Shown piece by piece: positions 11,901 to 21,400 of a DNA stretch of 64,000 nt (position 1 is its first letter; each line of letters opens with the position of its first letter). Under the pieces are notes generated by a model. That model saw only the letters and a program-made list of their open reading frames with translations, ran no database searches and had not been told where the DNA came from. The DNA comes from Kondoa malvinella (Eukaryota > Basidiomycota > Agaricostilbomycetes > Agaricostilbales > Kondoaceae), in NCBI GenBank assembly GCA_039545315.1, contig BCIM01000010.1, positions 508,441 through 572,440 on the forward strand, given 5' to 3'. Position numbers and translations under genes: made by a program.

Positions 11901-12014
11901 ATCAAACGCCTGCATGATGGCTGGCACTACGCAGCAGTGCGCATGGTCGGATATATCTGGGGAGCAAGACAGCAGCAGAATTGGAGAAGAAGAAAAGCAG
12001 CAGGCGAGATTTGA
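8940..12014 (+). CDS. Retroelement reverse transcriptase / RNase H polyprotein, N-terminus missing
   Basis: The frame is open from 8940, after an in-frame TGA at 8937; the first in-frame ATG is near 9027. RT motifs appear in order: 'IIYKKGDVTELDNYR' (motifs 1-2), 'VVKRDATKGFDRLHP' (motif A), 'GVCRQGFSPAVVEYCLS' (motif B) and 'SASCVDDECN' (motif C, CVDD instead of the usual YADD), then a motif D region. RNase H follows, with 'LLLASDGSK', the Glu of 'EVLHGEV', 'RILTDHKNS' and 'WVRAHT' plus a late Asp in 'NDEADKIAKKAH'. A C-x2-C-x8-H-x4-C finger, 'CEFCDEVETERHLFVDC', lies near 11595-11645. Catalytic residues look intact. Eight undetermined bases fall between 10842 and 11817. Because the frame opens just after a stop and starts inside the RT domain, it is probably a truncated polyprotein. 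Confidence 0.85.
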   Translation, partial: GAFLAPHIVSLVNFSIFNEYIPASIQHVLMAIIYKKGDVTELDNYRFGSMSHWLAVILGAFYTRCLRTHVWKYGLLPPGQVAAQCNSQMRDLTSLLAQLRSLARTLNRPIYVVKRDATKGFDRLHPIAQDDAYDFYGLGEEAKRFSRLLRSGVQARMQTAFGLTEEFRIPDGVCRQGFSPAVVEYCLSAGMGSHYLQEVMAKEEERLLIETTGSRNTDYHVQADELQIHLASASCVDDECNSSFGMSSVIKSTEILESFQHCYGGQTNFEDTSKTGYSVLGFKDDRLRKEIKIQTPLGIKLIKKVEETVMLRVAIDSAWLQAEAIERQVHAFFLPRRHKRFDLPIIIRIINQGLMFSLKAKLQIHPIYEEDAHKLDIEIARKIKEYFGWPYLGNQHVLTLPVDLHGFGLESISRMNAIASISGLMRDLNHPREIFRNISAITLANIQCQANRCSSIFNNNFKLTKEVELAAPSEWYIALKYLEKYNIQVKDTDQSEWTKVGVGFGHAYNASFEGPAKRPATRDRMNDLTSTTDELVHWNSNGTAQIHFEGQKQLRSLHIEQADTIKDWVASLSLQKICDSSEKESFWLGREDRQKTYIGKIKSCIAEADRIETFDRRQFEHEGNELLLASDGSKXGKSVTAGVVGPIQTAWRINAPAAEVLHGEVXGLAISVLTDEHLRDVHVREEIPTTRILTDHKNSVDQLGLRXLDEAASTXRIDKMHGRSWYRLXFDLINKRRHIMVEWVRAHTXDTNLESIMNDEADKIAKKAHISGLELDWPTMYLDKYTLCSATHGYVEYSPATLIERSFNEHAIQSLSFGTREMVDHRIPKTSNIAPPKWLYTYSTKAYSVQVQACIRSHTLNTNWRTHQRESKDKRKEPHEIASPNCEFCDEVETERHLFVDCKHFNSTRSKTSKEIKQLTQKAIQKAEEDEEXALTDNQHELLCYTATQILTDGSSWNDXECRSWMGFTPSTDHIFEHRDNIAQAKLIKRLHDGWHYAAVRMVGYIWGARQQQNWRRRKAAGEI

Positions 12015-12063
12015 GGAAAAGGTAGATGGAAACACCATGGACAATTTGCGCCAGGAGAGCGCG

Positions 12064-12149
12064 GTGATTGGGCCGGGGCGGGATGTTAGTCTTGTACCGA
12101 AGCTTCTCGCTATATGCTTGAAGCGATGCCAATCGAGAATATCGTTCAT
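12064..12149 (+). repeat. Right 86-bp direct repeat of the retroelement
   Basis: Second copy of the repeat at 6973-7058, located 50 bp after the RT/RNase H stop codon, so in the element's 3' untranslated region. It shares the GTGATTGGGCCGGGGCGGG head and the CTTGTACCGAAGCTTCTCGC core with the left copy. Confidence 0.85.
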
Positions 12150-12197
12150 CGTTAATCAAACACTGCTACATGCTTGAAGCAGAATATCGCTTATCGT
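12115..12197 (+). repeat. Degenerate subrepeat in the element tail
   Basis: The last part of the 86-bp repeat (TGCTTGAAGC, then AGAATATCG and TTCATCG) is followed about 20 bp later by a shorter version (TGCTTGAAGC, AGAATATCGC, TTATCG). This gives the element a short repetitive 3' tail instead of a poly(A) tract. Confidence 0.55.
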
Positions 12198-12275
12198 ACG
12201 TCGCCAAGCCTGAACTCTTACACAACACAGATATGATGACAAGAAAGAAAATGCATGAAAAGCTAAATGTACAGA

Positions 12276-13849
12276 TCACACAGCCAACATGCCCAGCACA
12301 GCCAAGCCCAGCATAGTCAGCCCATTAAGAGCGCCAGCACCGCTTGAAAAAGTCAACTCTCCGTCATCCTCTTCATTAGCCGAACCAGATGGCGAGCCAA
12401 AAGGGGAACCAGATTCCACCGCGGATTTCGACAATATTGGCTTGGTGATCGCTGGCTCATCCTCGCTGTCTGAAAGGGATCCGCTTTTGCCTGCCACCAC
12501 TGCTGTAGGTTCGACCTCTTCCATACCACTTCCGGAGCCTGATAGACCGCTTTCCATCGCAGCGGCATCATTTGGCGGGGAGGGTACAGATGAAACACCT
12601 GGGACGCCAGGTCCACCTGAAGGAGCTCCATCTTCGGGCGGACTAACTTTTTCGCCGGGCGTCACAAGAGTAGTAGGTTGAGCGACAGCACCATTAGGCG
12701 GGGCCAAATCAGCGGCGTCCCCAGCAGCAGCTCCGCCACAGCTCAGTGTTTCTACCGCCTGTTCCGCATATCAGGTCTGAATCAAATCGAAATTTAATGC
12801 CTACTTTGAGATACAGCGCCTTCATCTTCTCAATCACGTCTGGACCTGTGCCTGTGCAAGTAGCAAAGCTCTGGAGGCCTTCTGCTGTCCCTTGATCGAG
12901 TATCGGAAGGATGGTAGGCTCGCATTGAGATGTCATGAACCAAAAGGCTGTGCCAAAAGCGTGTTCCGGTGCAGCATTAAGCACTTTGAGCAGACCCCTT
13001 CATCGAGTCATCAGCTAGCAGTACGCCTAGAAAGTATATCACACACTCAGGATCAGGGTTTGCGGGAACATCGTTTGCAGCTGCATATCTGACCAGATTG
13101 TCCGGCATCATCCTAGATCGTCTGGGTCAGCACGTCAGATCACGAAGAGAGCTTAGTCCATACATGCAGTAAGCTAGATGAATAGAACGTTAGCATTAGA
13201 AGTCAAATCCAGGATAGTACTGACTGCCTTGTCCAGGCTAGAAAGGAGAAATAAGCAAGGTATCAAGACATGGTATGGTATGGAAGACTTACACGGCCCT
13301 CACATTCTGTGCAGACGTCGTAGTTGTGGTTGTGATTGAACAGAAAGCTAGAAGACTCTGACACTAGAGAAAAGATATCAAGCGAGGCGATGCTTTCCAC
13401 GTGAGGCAGCTTACTCATATAGACGATACCCGCAGCAGCCTGACCAATCGACATGATATTCTGAGCAGCCAGGGCCGCGTTCAAGCCTGCAGCTGCGACC
13501 GGGGCTGGAGCACATTCGCTGTATGGAGTTCGGTCAGCTTGTCATGCGACCTGATCTTCAAAACCTACTCGGGTTGCATGTAGGGTTTAGTAGCAGCCTG
13601 TAGGATGCGTTAGCTGATGATGGTAAGAGAAAGTCTTAGACGTACAGTACAAGCCGCGGCATCAGCTTGGACAGCAGGCGAGATCGCGAGCAACTGTTCC
13701 GCAGTTACGGTAATTGGAGCTTGTATCGTACTCAGATACGATTGGTAATGTTGACAAGAAGACTCACCCTGACAGACTTCCGCTGCTGCAGAGGCATAGT
13801 CGATGGCAAGAATCGCAAGGGAGACAAGATGAAAGACGCGAGGTATCAT
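12276..13849 (-). CDS. Secreted GPI-anchored surface protein, unrecognised family
   Basis: A signal peptide at the start ('VFHLVSLAILAIDYASA') and a C-terminal hydrophobic tail after a Ser/Gly run ('GLTMLGLAVLGMLAV' at the stop) indicate export and GPI anchoring at the plasma membrane or wall. The N-terminal half is cysteine-bearing and helical ('AAQNIMSIGQAAAGIVYMSK'). The C-terminal half is a Ser/Pro/Gly/Glu-rich stalk (12300-12700) suited to O-mannosylation. The gene has many exons, one only about 29 nt long (near 13565-13593) between two introns. The exon joining around 12750-13260 is uncertain. It is divergent from the WSC-domain gene. I know the type (fungal GPI protein), not the specific family or function. 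Confidence 0.7.
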
Positions 13850-14827
13850 TTTCAACCGAGCGAAGAAAGTAAAGAAAGCAGTCGCGCCAGATATGAAGGT
13901 AAGGATGAGCGTATGGAATCGGGAAGAGGATGGACGAAGAGTAGAAGTACAAGAAGGAAAAAGGCCGGAAGCTGACCAGCTTGAGACAAAGGGAGCGCAA
14001 ATCCGTGCAAGTCACCGGACAGTGACGTGTATATCCCTGAGATAAGACAGAACAGAACAAGAGAGTATCCAAAAGGCTTGACGAGAATCGCAAGGGGGCA
14101 TAGAAAGATCTTCGCAGTGAATGCTCGCTTTGCATGCCGATTATTGCTTGAAAGCAGCCAATCTCTTCAATTGAGGAATAGCGAGCAGTCGAGAACATGA
14201 CTCTGGAACTGCTGCAGGCAAGACAGGCATGGAAACGAGTGAAACATAGGCTGATGCTTCTTGCACCGTTGCATGACCTTGCAGACTTTCAAGAATATTT
14301 CACGATTCGCCGAGCTCCTGATTGGGTACCTGTGCGTCTAACTAGCTGAGAATGATCTGTGTAACTGCAGGAACTTGGCCGTTTGCGTCGATCTTCGAAC
14401 AGCTTTCTTCCTTGATCCTTATTCCTGATCCGCGAGTTCATATTATGCAGCGACCGTCAAAGCAAACCCTCTGTGTATATCCGCGGGCCATTGCTCAGCC
14501 TCTCGTCTTCCTGTATTTCCAGTCTGTGCCAATGTTACCTCGGTGGGCATCCTTGCGTCATGCGTTCTCTCCCTTTCGCCCTGTGCGATGCACGCCTTGT
14601 GAGACATTGCTGCTTACAAGTTACACAAAAGCGTAACGTCCCTGTGCGCGCAGACATGCAAGGCGGCAGGCTCCAGGCACTTGAACATCCTTGAAGCCGC
14701 TTTTGGCAATATAACCTTTGTATCAAGATCTGCAAGTCGGCGGATATCGTCATTGCCGCGTAAAATAGGCTGCTGTCTCCTATGTCACATCGATTCATTC
14801 TTGTTGCAGAGCCATTCCGTTTGCGTG
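13850..14827 (+). promoter_or_regulatory. Divergent intergenic region between two cell-surface genes
   Basis: Nearly 1 kb without a supported gene. It must hold the promoters of both the GPI-anchored gene (minus) and the WSC gene (plus). Open frames here lack domains and overlap on both strands. No specific binding site can be named. Confidence 0.4.
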
Positions 14828-16815
14828 ATGCATATATCCATATCTGTGCTCGCGCTTGTGCTGCTGCAATGCCTGCTGGCACAAAAAGCAAGCGCTGCAG
14901 GTACTTCGACCCGCTGGAGGCTTCGAGATTGGAGGAGCTGATTCCTTGAGCAGATCTGTCATGTCCAGCTTGGTTCAACGCGAACGGCTGGAACTCTGCT
15001 TCGGATGTCCCTCAAAACGTCAATCTCGTATGTCGAAGTCGCCTGGGTCTTACACCGAAGACGGTTGCGAGCACGAGCTACTACCCTGCTTTGACACGGT
15101 AGGGTCGTCCACAACTTGATACACGATCATGCTTACGTGACTTTCAGCACTGTGACGACAGCCGCCTATAGCAGTGAGCTTTCGTCTTCTCAGTGGTGAC
15201 TTTACTTACATCTGCTCGGGCTATCCCAGCACGAACGAACTACTTCCAACCCGTCGTCACCAAATTCAGGATGGTCGTGAAGAACGTGGTTTCGACTCAG
15301 ACACCACCTACTAGGTAAGCTAGCAACTAGATCCGAGCTACAATTGGACTGACATTGATGACAGAACAGTGACGGTTTCCAGCTCAAATACCTTACGCGC
15401 GAGAGCACCACTTCCTGCTTGCTTTAAAGGGATGGACACATCAGCTATTAACGCAGCCTGCACGTGTCTGGATCTTCAAACTTCGCTGGTCATCGCAAGA
15501 CCTAGAGTGGGCCAGACATCAACAACGACCATAACGCTTTCGAGAACGCTCTCAACTGTACTCACTAGACCTGCAAGTACACTCAGCGCTTACACGACAA
15601 AGTGTATGTCTGCTCTTATACCGATCTGAACATACTGATCATCGGGCGGCAGTCAATGCAAAGACCTATTTCGCAAAGCAATCTTATACCACCTTTACGA
15701 TACCAATGAGTATGCCTACTTGGTCAAGGCCAGCTCCAGATACCATCACTCCGCCAGCTTCCAGTACTACTATGACTCCTGCATCACCTGCACCTATATC
15801 AAGCGGATCAGTAAAGATGCCATCTCGTGTTCTCTCGTACGGCGATTACACATACCAAGGATGCTTCGCAGAGCCCGCTGGCGGTGGACGTGTCCTCAGC
15901 CGCAATCTAGCTTCCAATTCATCCATGACCGTCGAAACCTGCCTTACGTTGGCAAGACAAGCAGGCTTAGACTATGCTGGTCTCGAGTATGGGAGCGAGT
16001 AGGTCTAGCAGTACTTCATATGTCTTAAGCTAATCTTGGCTTGTAGATGCTGGGCTGCTCCCAAAGGACCTGCGGCGGATATTGTAAAGGCGCCAGACTC
16101 GGGCTGCTTAGGCTTGTCGTTGCTTCTCTCACAATTTTGTCCCACAGCTCTGCGCTGGAGATCGCACGTCGTACTGCGGCAATGGCAATAGGTATAGCCT
16201 TCCTCGTGCTTTCTAGTATCCAGGGCTCACTATTTAATGCAAAGACTTCGAGTATACAAATCTAGTTTGCCCTATGGCCCAATGTTGATACAAGAGTCTG
16301 GTGCCTATGTCTACGATGTAAGCTTTACGTCCTTCGTAGTTCCGAAACCCATCTGACAAGATTACCTTTGCAGGGCTGTTATGTCGACTCGGTGAACATG
16401 CGAGTGATGAACAGGCAGATTGTTGCTAATAACAATATGACTGTGCCGCGGTGTGTGGCAGAAGGGGCAAACCTGTCCTTTTCTTACATCGGACTGGAAT
16501 ACGTACGTACCGAGCTTACGGACGCGTAGCCGATAGATCTGATGCAATTGCCAGGGTGCGGAGTGTTTTAGCAGTAACTCGCCTCGCGATTCTCAACTAG
16601 TGGAAGATGCGGACTGCTCGATGGCATGTCGTGGGGATTCAAGGATGACATGCGGAGATGGTGAGGCTGCTTTGTCGGGATACCTGCACTGTGCTGAGAC
16701 TCCACTAGCCAATCGTCTGCAGGTATACAGGCTTGCATCCGCAACTTCTATCAGGGATCGCACAAAACCTGAACCCAAACCTATCCTCAGTCTTGGTATT
16801 GATGTTAATCTGTGA
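14828..16815 (+). CDS. Secreted protein with two WSC domains
   Basis: The ATG at 14828 opens a clear signal peptide, 'MHISISVLALVLLQCLLAQ' then 'KASAAG', followed by a GTACTT donor. Middle exons give 'AWFNANGWNSASDVPQNVN' and 'NYFQPVVTKFRMVV', then a cysteine-containing segment, 'LPACFKGMDTSAINAACTCL'. A Ser/Thr/Pro stalk follows (15700-15830). The first WSC domain starts at 'YGDYTYQGCFAEP' (15838) and ends with 'CAGDRTSYCGNGNR' after an intron. The second starts at 'GCYVDSVNMRVMN' (16377) and ends in 'NRLQVYRLAS'. No membrane segment or GPI tail follows, so the product is probably secreted or wall-bound. WSC domains bind cell-wall polysaccharide and occur in wall sensors and in carbohydrate-active enzymes. 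No catalytic domain is recognised in the N-terminal part. Confidence 0.8.
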
Positions 16816-16945
16816 AGGTCAATGGAAAGCGCGGCGGCTGGGACCTTGTTGCGGGCAACAAAAGATGCAATTCAAAGGAATTGCTACAACAGCTGAAATT
16901 GTTACAGAACAGACGACTGAACGAATATTTACGCACAAACAAACT

Positions 16946-19868
16946 CTACTTTTCTTCCACATCTATCAGCTGCGATTCCCTTCCTTCTCGACCCGAAAAG
17001 CTAATGGCTTTCTTCACGGCTCGGAGCTTCTTCCGTCCATCGTCCCTCTCTTTTGTCAGGCTGACCACTTGATGCATTAATCGCTCAAAGTCCTGTGAGC
17101 TCTTCTCGGCCATCGCCTTCGATTGCTCAGCTTCTCTCTTCCACTGCGCGACTAGCGACTCTTGCTCTTTGCTGTTCCGTTGTTCTGCCGATTGTAAGGC
17201 TTCGCGAAGCTGCTTCATTTCGTTACGTGCCAGCTTCACTTCGTTCATATACCGTTCGCGTTCATCAAGCGCTGACGATTCCTGGGATGCAACCTTTCCA
17301 AGCAGCGTATCGATCTCAGAGCGGAGCTCTTCGTTACTGCGCTTGAGATCGTTCATCTGCTGGTGACAGGGCGATGACTTCCCGCAGACTGAAGGTGTTC
17401 TGTCCATGCTGGTACCGGCGTCATGTGGAGAGCCTTGCTCGGCTTGATGGAGGACAATCGGCGGATTGGTGAGCAAAGGACTGGCCAAGCCTCCGTTTTG
17501 ACCAAAGGTACCATGATACGATGCTGTGCTTTCTTTCGACGCGTGCCCTTGTGTCGGAGTGGGAGGTTGACGTAGACTTGCAACAGAGCTGACTCGTGGA
17601 GGATGTTGTACTGCATAATCAATCGGTCGCCTTTCTTGTGAGCTTGAAGACCCCTGCGACTGATTTCGGCTCATCGCTGCGGCAGAAGGAGCAGAAGAGC
17701 TGATTGATGACCTTTTCGCTTGCAGACCTGGCTCAGTCTGGCTGCGAGTCCTTTCCCATGACATGATCGGCGAATCGGTGATATCAGGCGCCGAGCTCTT
17801 GCGCCGAGCCAGTGGTGCAATGAACACAGGAGCTTCTGATCGGTGCGACTGGCTTGGCGTGGTCGTCTCGACAGCGACAGAAGATCGGCGACTAGACCTT
17901 CGCGATGTTGAGACCGGTCTGGCTTGTTCCGTCTTGCCGCCCGCTGCTAGCCAAGACGCGGGCTCTACAACCGGTGCTGCTGTGTTCAGCATCGCAATGC
18001 TGTTTCTCCCATACGAATCCCGCAACACATCATCCAAAACCGATTGCGAATCATCTGTTGCTGGTTCCTCTTCCGGTGTTACAGAAGCTGGGATTTCTCC
18101 ACTGCAGATAGCTTGCCAATGTTCTACCGTCCAGAGCAGAGCAGCTTGAGCTCGATGGGATGCATCGTCTGCTTCGACTGATCGTGTGTCGGAACGTTTG
18201 CTGACAGATCCGATTGGCAGACCAGATATCCGCGGCGCAAAAATAGCTGGACCGAGAATGATGGACAGGCTTTGAGCTGATAGACCATTTGATGCTTGAT
18301 GTTGTGTGAGCTGGCAAAGGAAGGCCAAGAGGTAGACAAAGAGAGAAAAGTTGTTTTGCGGGAGAAGGCGTAGTATCGTTTGAGCAGCTCGAAGACGTAC
18401 GGCGAGAGGAGAAGCTTTACGCAGACAAGCGTTGACAAAAAGTGGATATAGTGCTGGTTCAAAGACTGGATCTGCGAGTTCGCGAAGGTGCTGCTTAAAC
18501 AAAGCGGCGATGTTCTCGATTGGTTCTTGGGAAAGATTGTGACCATCGCCGTAGTGCGGACCTTGGTCATAGATCTTGACGAGCTCCGCTATCCTCGATT
18601 CGCTGCCTTGTATGCGGAATAAAGCCGGTGTACAGATACCTGTTAAACAACAATAAGCATATTTCCGTTCATCCAGACATAGCTCATACCCCTTCGATAC
18701 ATCTCTTCTACGGTAGCGAAAGTGACGATAGGGAGATGATGTGGTTGCTGAGCGATTACGCTGTATTTGCATCTCAGCATATACCCTATCCTGGACACAG
18801 CTGTACTCACGTAAAGCAGGAAGCTGCTTCGGGTAGCTGAGCAAGACTGCAGCCGAAGACAGCGCCTTGCACTTGAGGTAAAGGTGGAGCCTTTTCCGTT
18901 GCAGGTGTGGTAGGTTGTGATCGAGATGCTAAACAATTCTTGAGCCAACATCTAACCAATGGGCAGTAGTAGACTCACGAGCTGATACCGATCGACCTGT
19001 AGACGGTTGCGGAATCGACGTCGGCGTATTCTTCTTGCTCTTGAATAGGCCAAACATGCCCTTTTTGGGAGTTGTGGGCGTCTTTGGAGCCGGAGCTGCT
19101 TCCTTCTTTTCGGCTGGAACATCTGCTTTGGTTGGAACAGGCTCAGGTTCTGCGGTCTGGAGACATTCAAGTCAGAGAGTTGATACTACCTTGTACAATC
19201 ATACTTACCTGAGGTGCTGGCTGTCCTGCCGCCCGGTCTAAACTCAATATCGCATTCACATCCACACCATCCAGCACTGTTTCCCCGCTACTTGTTACTA
19301 GCCGCTGTATGAGCGCGCTTCTGACCAAACGCTTCTCCTCGAGGTTCAGCTTTGTTGCTTCAGTGCTGTACGCCTGAGTAGTAGGAGAGGTTTCTGTTGA
19401 TTCAGGTGGAGAGCTCAGTACATCCTGACCATCCGAATTGCTCGAGTCACTGAGATATGCTTGATGTTGTGCTGTCGGATCTTCTTTAATGATAAGACCA
19501 TGTTCATCAGGTTGCGAAGGTGCATCAGAATGTACAATTTCCACCACTTCAAAGACTGAATTCTTTCTTCTTCCTTTACCGAAACGAGATACGGAGGTAG
19601 AAACGACCTGAGGCGCTGTTGTGGGTGGAGCGGGAAACGCTTCGCTAGGTGATTTAGCCTGTTTCTGCTCTGAAGTGGATACAAAGCGTTTCGTTGGCAG
19701 TCTTGAGCCTCTCGCGTATGCCGCAGATCCAGTAGAAGATCTCGATAGAGAAGTAGGAGATGATTGGCCAGGACTACCTTGTTGTTTATTGAACCTTGGG
19801 ATTGACGATGGGCTAGGCGGAGAGGAAGGGCCAGGCATAGAAGCCGATTTTCGATGTTGAGCTGACAT
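16946..19868 (-). CDS. Rho GTPase-activating protein (RhoGAP) with coiled-coil tail
   Basis: The start is the ATG at 19868, followed by a long Ser/Pro-rich low-complexity N-terminus. The RhoGAP domain begins at 'GAVFGCSLAQLPEAA' (about 18840-18880). It carries the arginine-finger segment 'TPALFRIQGSESRIAEL' (18560-18610), 'ALFKQHLRELADPVF', and the closing helix 'SLSIILGPAIFAP'. After a further Ser-rich linker, a coiled coil of about 110 residues runs to the end ('LAREMKQLR'-type heptads, about 17000-17350). Three or more introns lie between 18620 and 19250. The protein is about 900 residues and would down-regulate a Rho/Cdc42-type GTPase in polarity or wall signalling. No PH, LIM, F-BAR or other membrane-targeting domain is seen. 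Confidence 0.88.
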
Positions 19869-21400
19869 TGATGGAACGAGTACAGCCGGTGATAGGATAG
19901 CTCGAAGGAAAAAGTGCTAGGTGGGCTTGATAGGTAGACCGGATTTGGTGAATTCCACGATTTTACTTAGAGTCAGGCGCACATCCCACGCTCTTACTTG
20001 GCTGGTGAGGGGTATATACTCCAGTAGCTGTCCTATTGCGATGGATCTGGTATCTGTTGTCGGATGAGATGCAGAAGTTCAAATTCTGACGCTTGGAGCT
20101 TGGACCGCAACCGCCGCGATTTCCCCAGCCTGGAAACAACACACATTTGCGCACTGTTACGCGTCTTCTGTCTGTTCTGTATAGCTCACGGCCTTGTCAC
20201 GAAGATCTCCCTTTTGCTCAGAAGAACGCAACATGTTAGACTCTGCAAGAGATGCCCTACAATATCTCAGCACAAACTATGTAATCATACTGCAGTGCCA
20301 CAAAATGGCACGCCTGTTGTCTCAATCTAGCACTTGATGACCATCGATGGCTAGCCCATCCTTGTTCAGAGCTACATCCGAATCAAGTGATTCGGCCGCA
20401 GCCTTGCAAGAATTCGACTGGTCCGAAACAGAGCTGTCAACAGGGATCCGTGGCTTGAATATGTTCAGAATCAGATTGATGCGAATCGAGGATGACGGTC
20501 AAAGGGAAAGTGTCATTTATTAAGAGAGCACACATAGCATAGTACAGCATATCAATATCAAGCAATTTATTCATACCAACTCGCATGTTGGTCCGTGATA
20601 GCAAATGAAGGCACAATGATTTTGATCATAGCTACAAAGGCTAGCCTCTGTCCAACTTGGGCACGATTGAAACGGATGACACTGCGATGACACTGCCTCC
20701 CGCTTGAATGGCCCTAGTGACAGCGAAAACAGACAGACAGACAAACAGACGGACACAGCTTTGAGAGGTACAGCGCAGAGACACAAATTGAAATAGTGTG
20801 ATCCTTGAACCAGATGTTCTGTGGGTCTAAACTAGAAGGGCGGAAAGAATGCTTGATGAATAGTCAGCCGTTGACACAAGAGACCCTTTGCCGTAAGCAA
20901 CAGTACTTAGCGTGTGCACACGACAAACTGAGTCGCACCAAAGAAATGTGAGAGCGTCAGGTCAGGAAGCGATGGACGATCAATCGATCGGAAAAGGGAG
21001 AGCACAAGCAGTCCAGTGCATGGGCGATGCCAACGGAGCAGCACAAGGTATGAAGATAGCACAAGCAGTAGGAAGACGAAGAAGTGGGCAGAGGCTCAAA
21101 GCGACAGAAAGGCAAGGTCTCGGGCTAGACAGAGCCAACGCATTCTCACAGTCAAACGGAGCAGCAGTCTCAGAGGCTTGTGTGAGGAACACCGCACAGG
21201 TCATTTGAGATGGCAGTCGCTCGTCAAGCTCTTTGCGTCAAACCGACCTGATCGCGCTTGGCTGTCCCTCACAGCTCTGCCGGTATCTACACTGCTTGTC
21301 CGGCTCGACCACCGCGTACAAGATGACCTATGAAGCATGATCATACCATAGCGCTTGATTCCCGCAGTTGCATATAACCGCTTCTCATCGCGCATAAAAC
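19869..21400 (+). promoter_or_regulatory. Divergent intergenic region between RhoGAP and MED13 genes
   Basis: About 1.5 kb with no supported gene. It includes an imperfect CAGA-rich microsatellite near 20725-20755 and a purine-rich plus strand at 20930-21150 that opens low-complexity frames. Promoters of both flanking genes must lie here. Confidence 0.4.

Larger units (their letters stand above)
6960..12210 (+). mobile_element. Non-LTR-type (LINE-like) retroelement bracketed by 86-bp direct repeats
   Basis: The interval contains a reverse transcriptase / RNase H polyprotein frame (8940-12014) with a C-terminal zinc-finger-like motif, preceded by about 1.9 kb that includes one long open frame. 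It is enclosed by two copies of an 86-bp sequence at 6973-7058 and 12064-12149. RNase H downstream of a LINE-type RT is known from the I, Tad, R1 and LOA groups. No apurinic-like endonuclease domain is recognisable upstream of the RT, and stop codons fill 8050-8939, so the copy looks decayed at its 5' side. Exact ends and target-site duplications could not be determined by eye; the limits given are approximate. Confidence 0.75.

Noticed and set aside
6973..12149. Interpretation as an LTR retrotransposon
   Set aside because: Repeats are only 86 bp, no protease, integrase or gag is seen, and RT motifs with downstream RNase H and finger are of non-LTR type.
12289..12681. 130-codon plus-strand frame antisense to the GPI gene stalk
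   Set aside because: Shadow of a biased-composition coding region; the minus strand has a signal peptide, GPI tail and introns.
20912..21208. 98-codon frame upstream of MED13
   Set aside because: Low-complexity purine-rich sequence, an opposite-strand frame of similar length, no domain or splice support.
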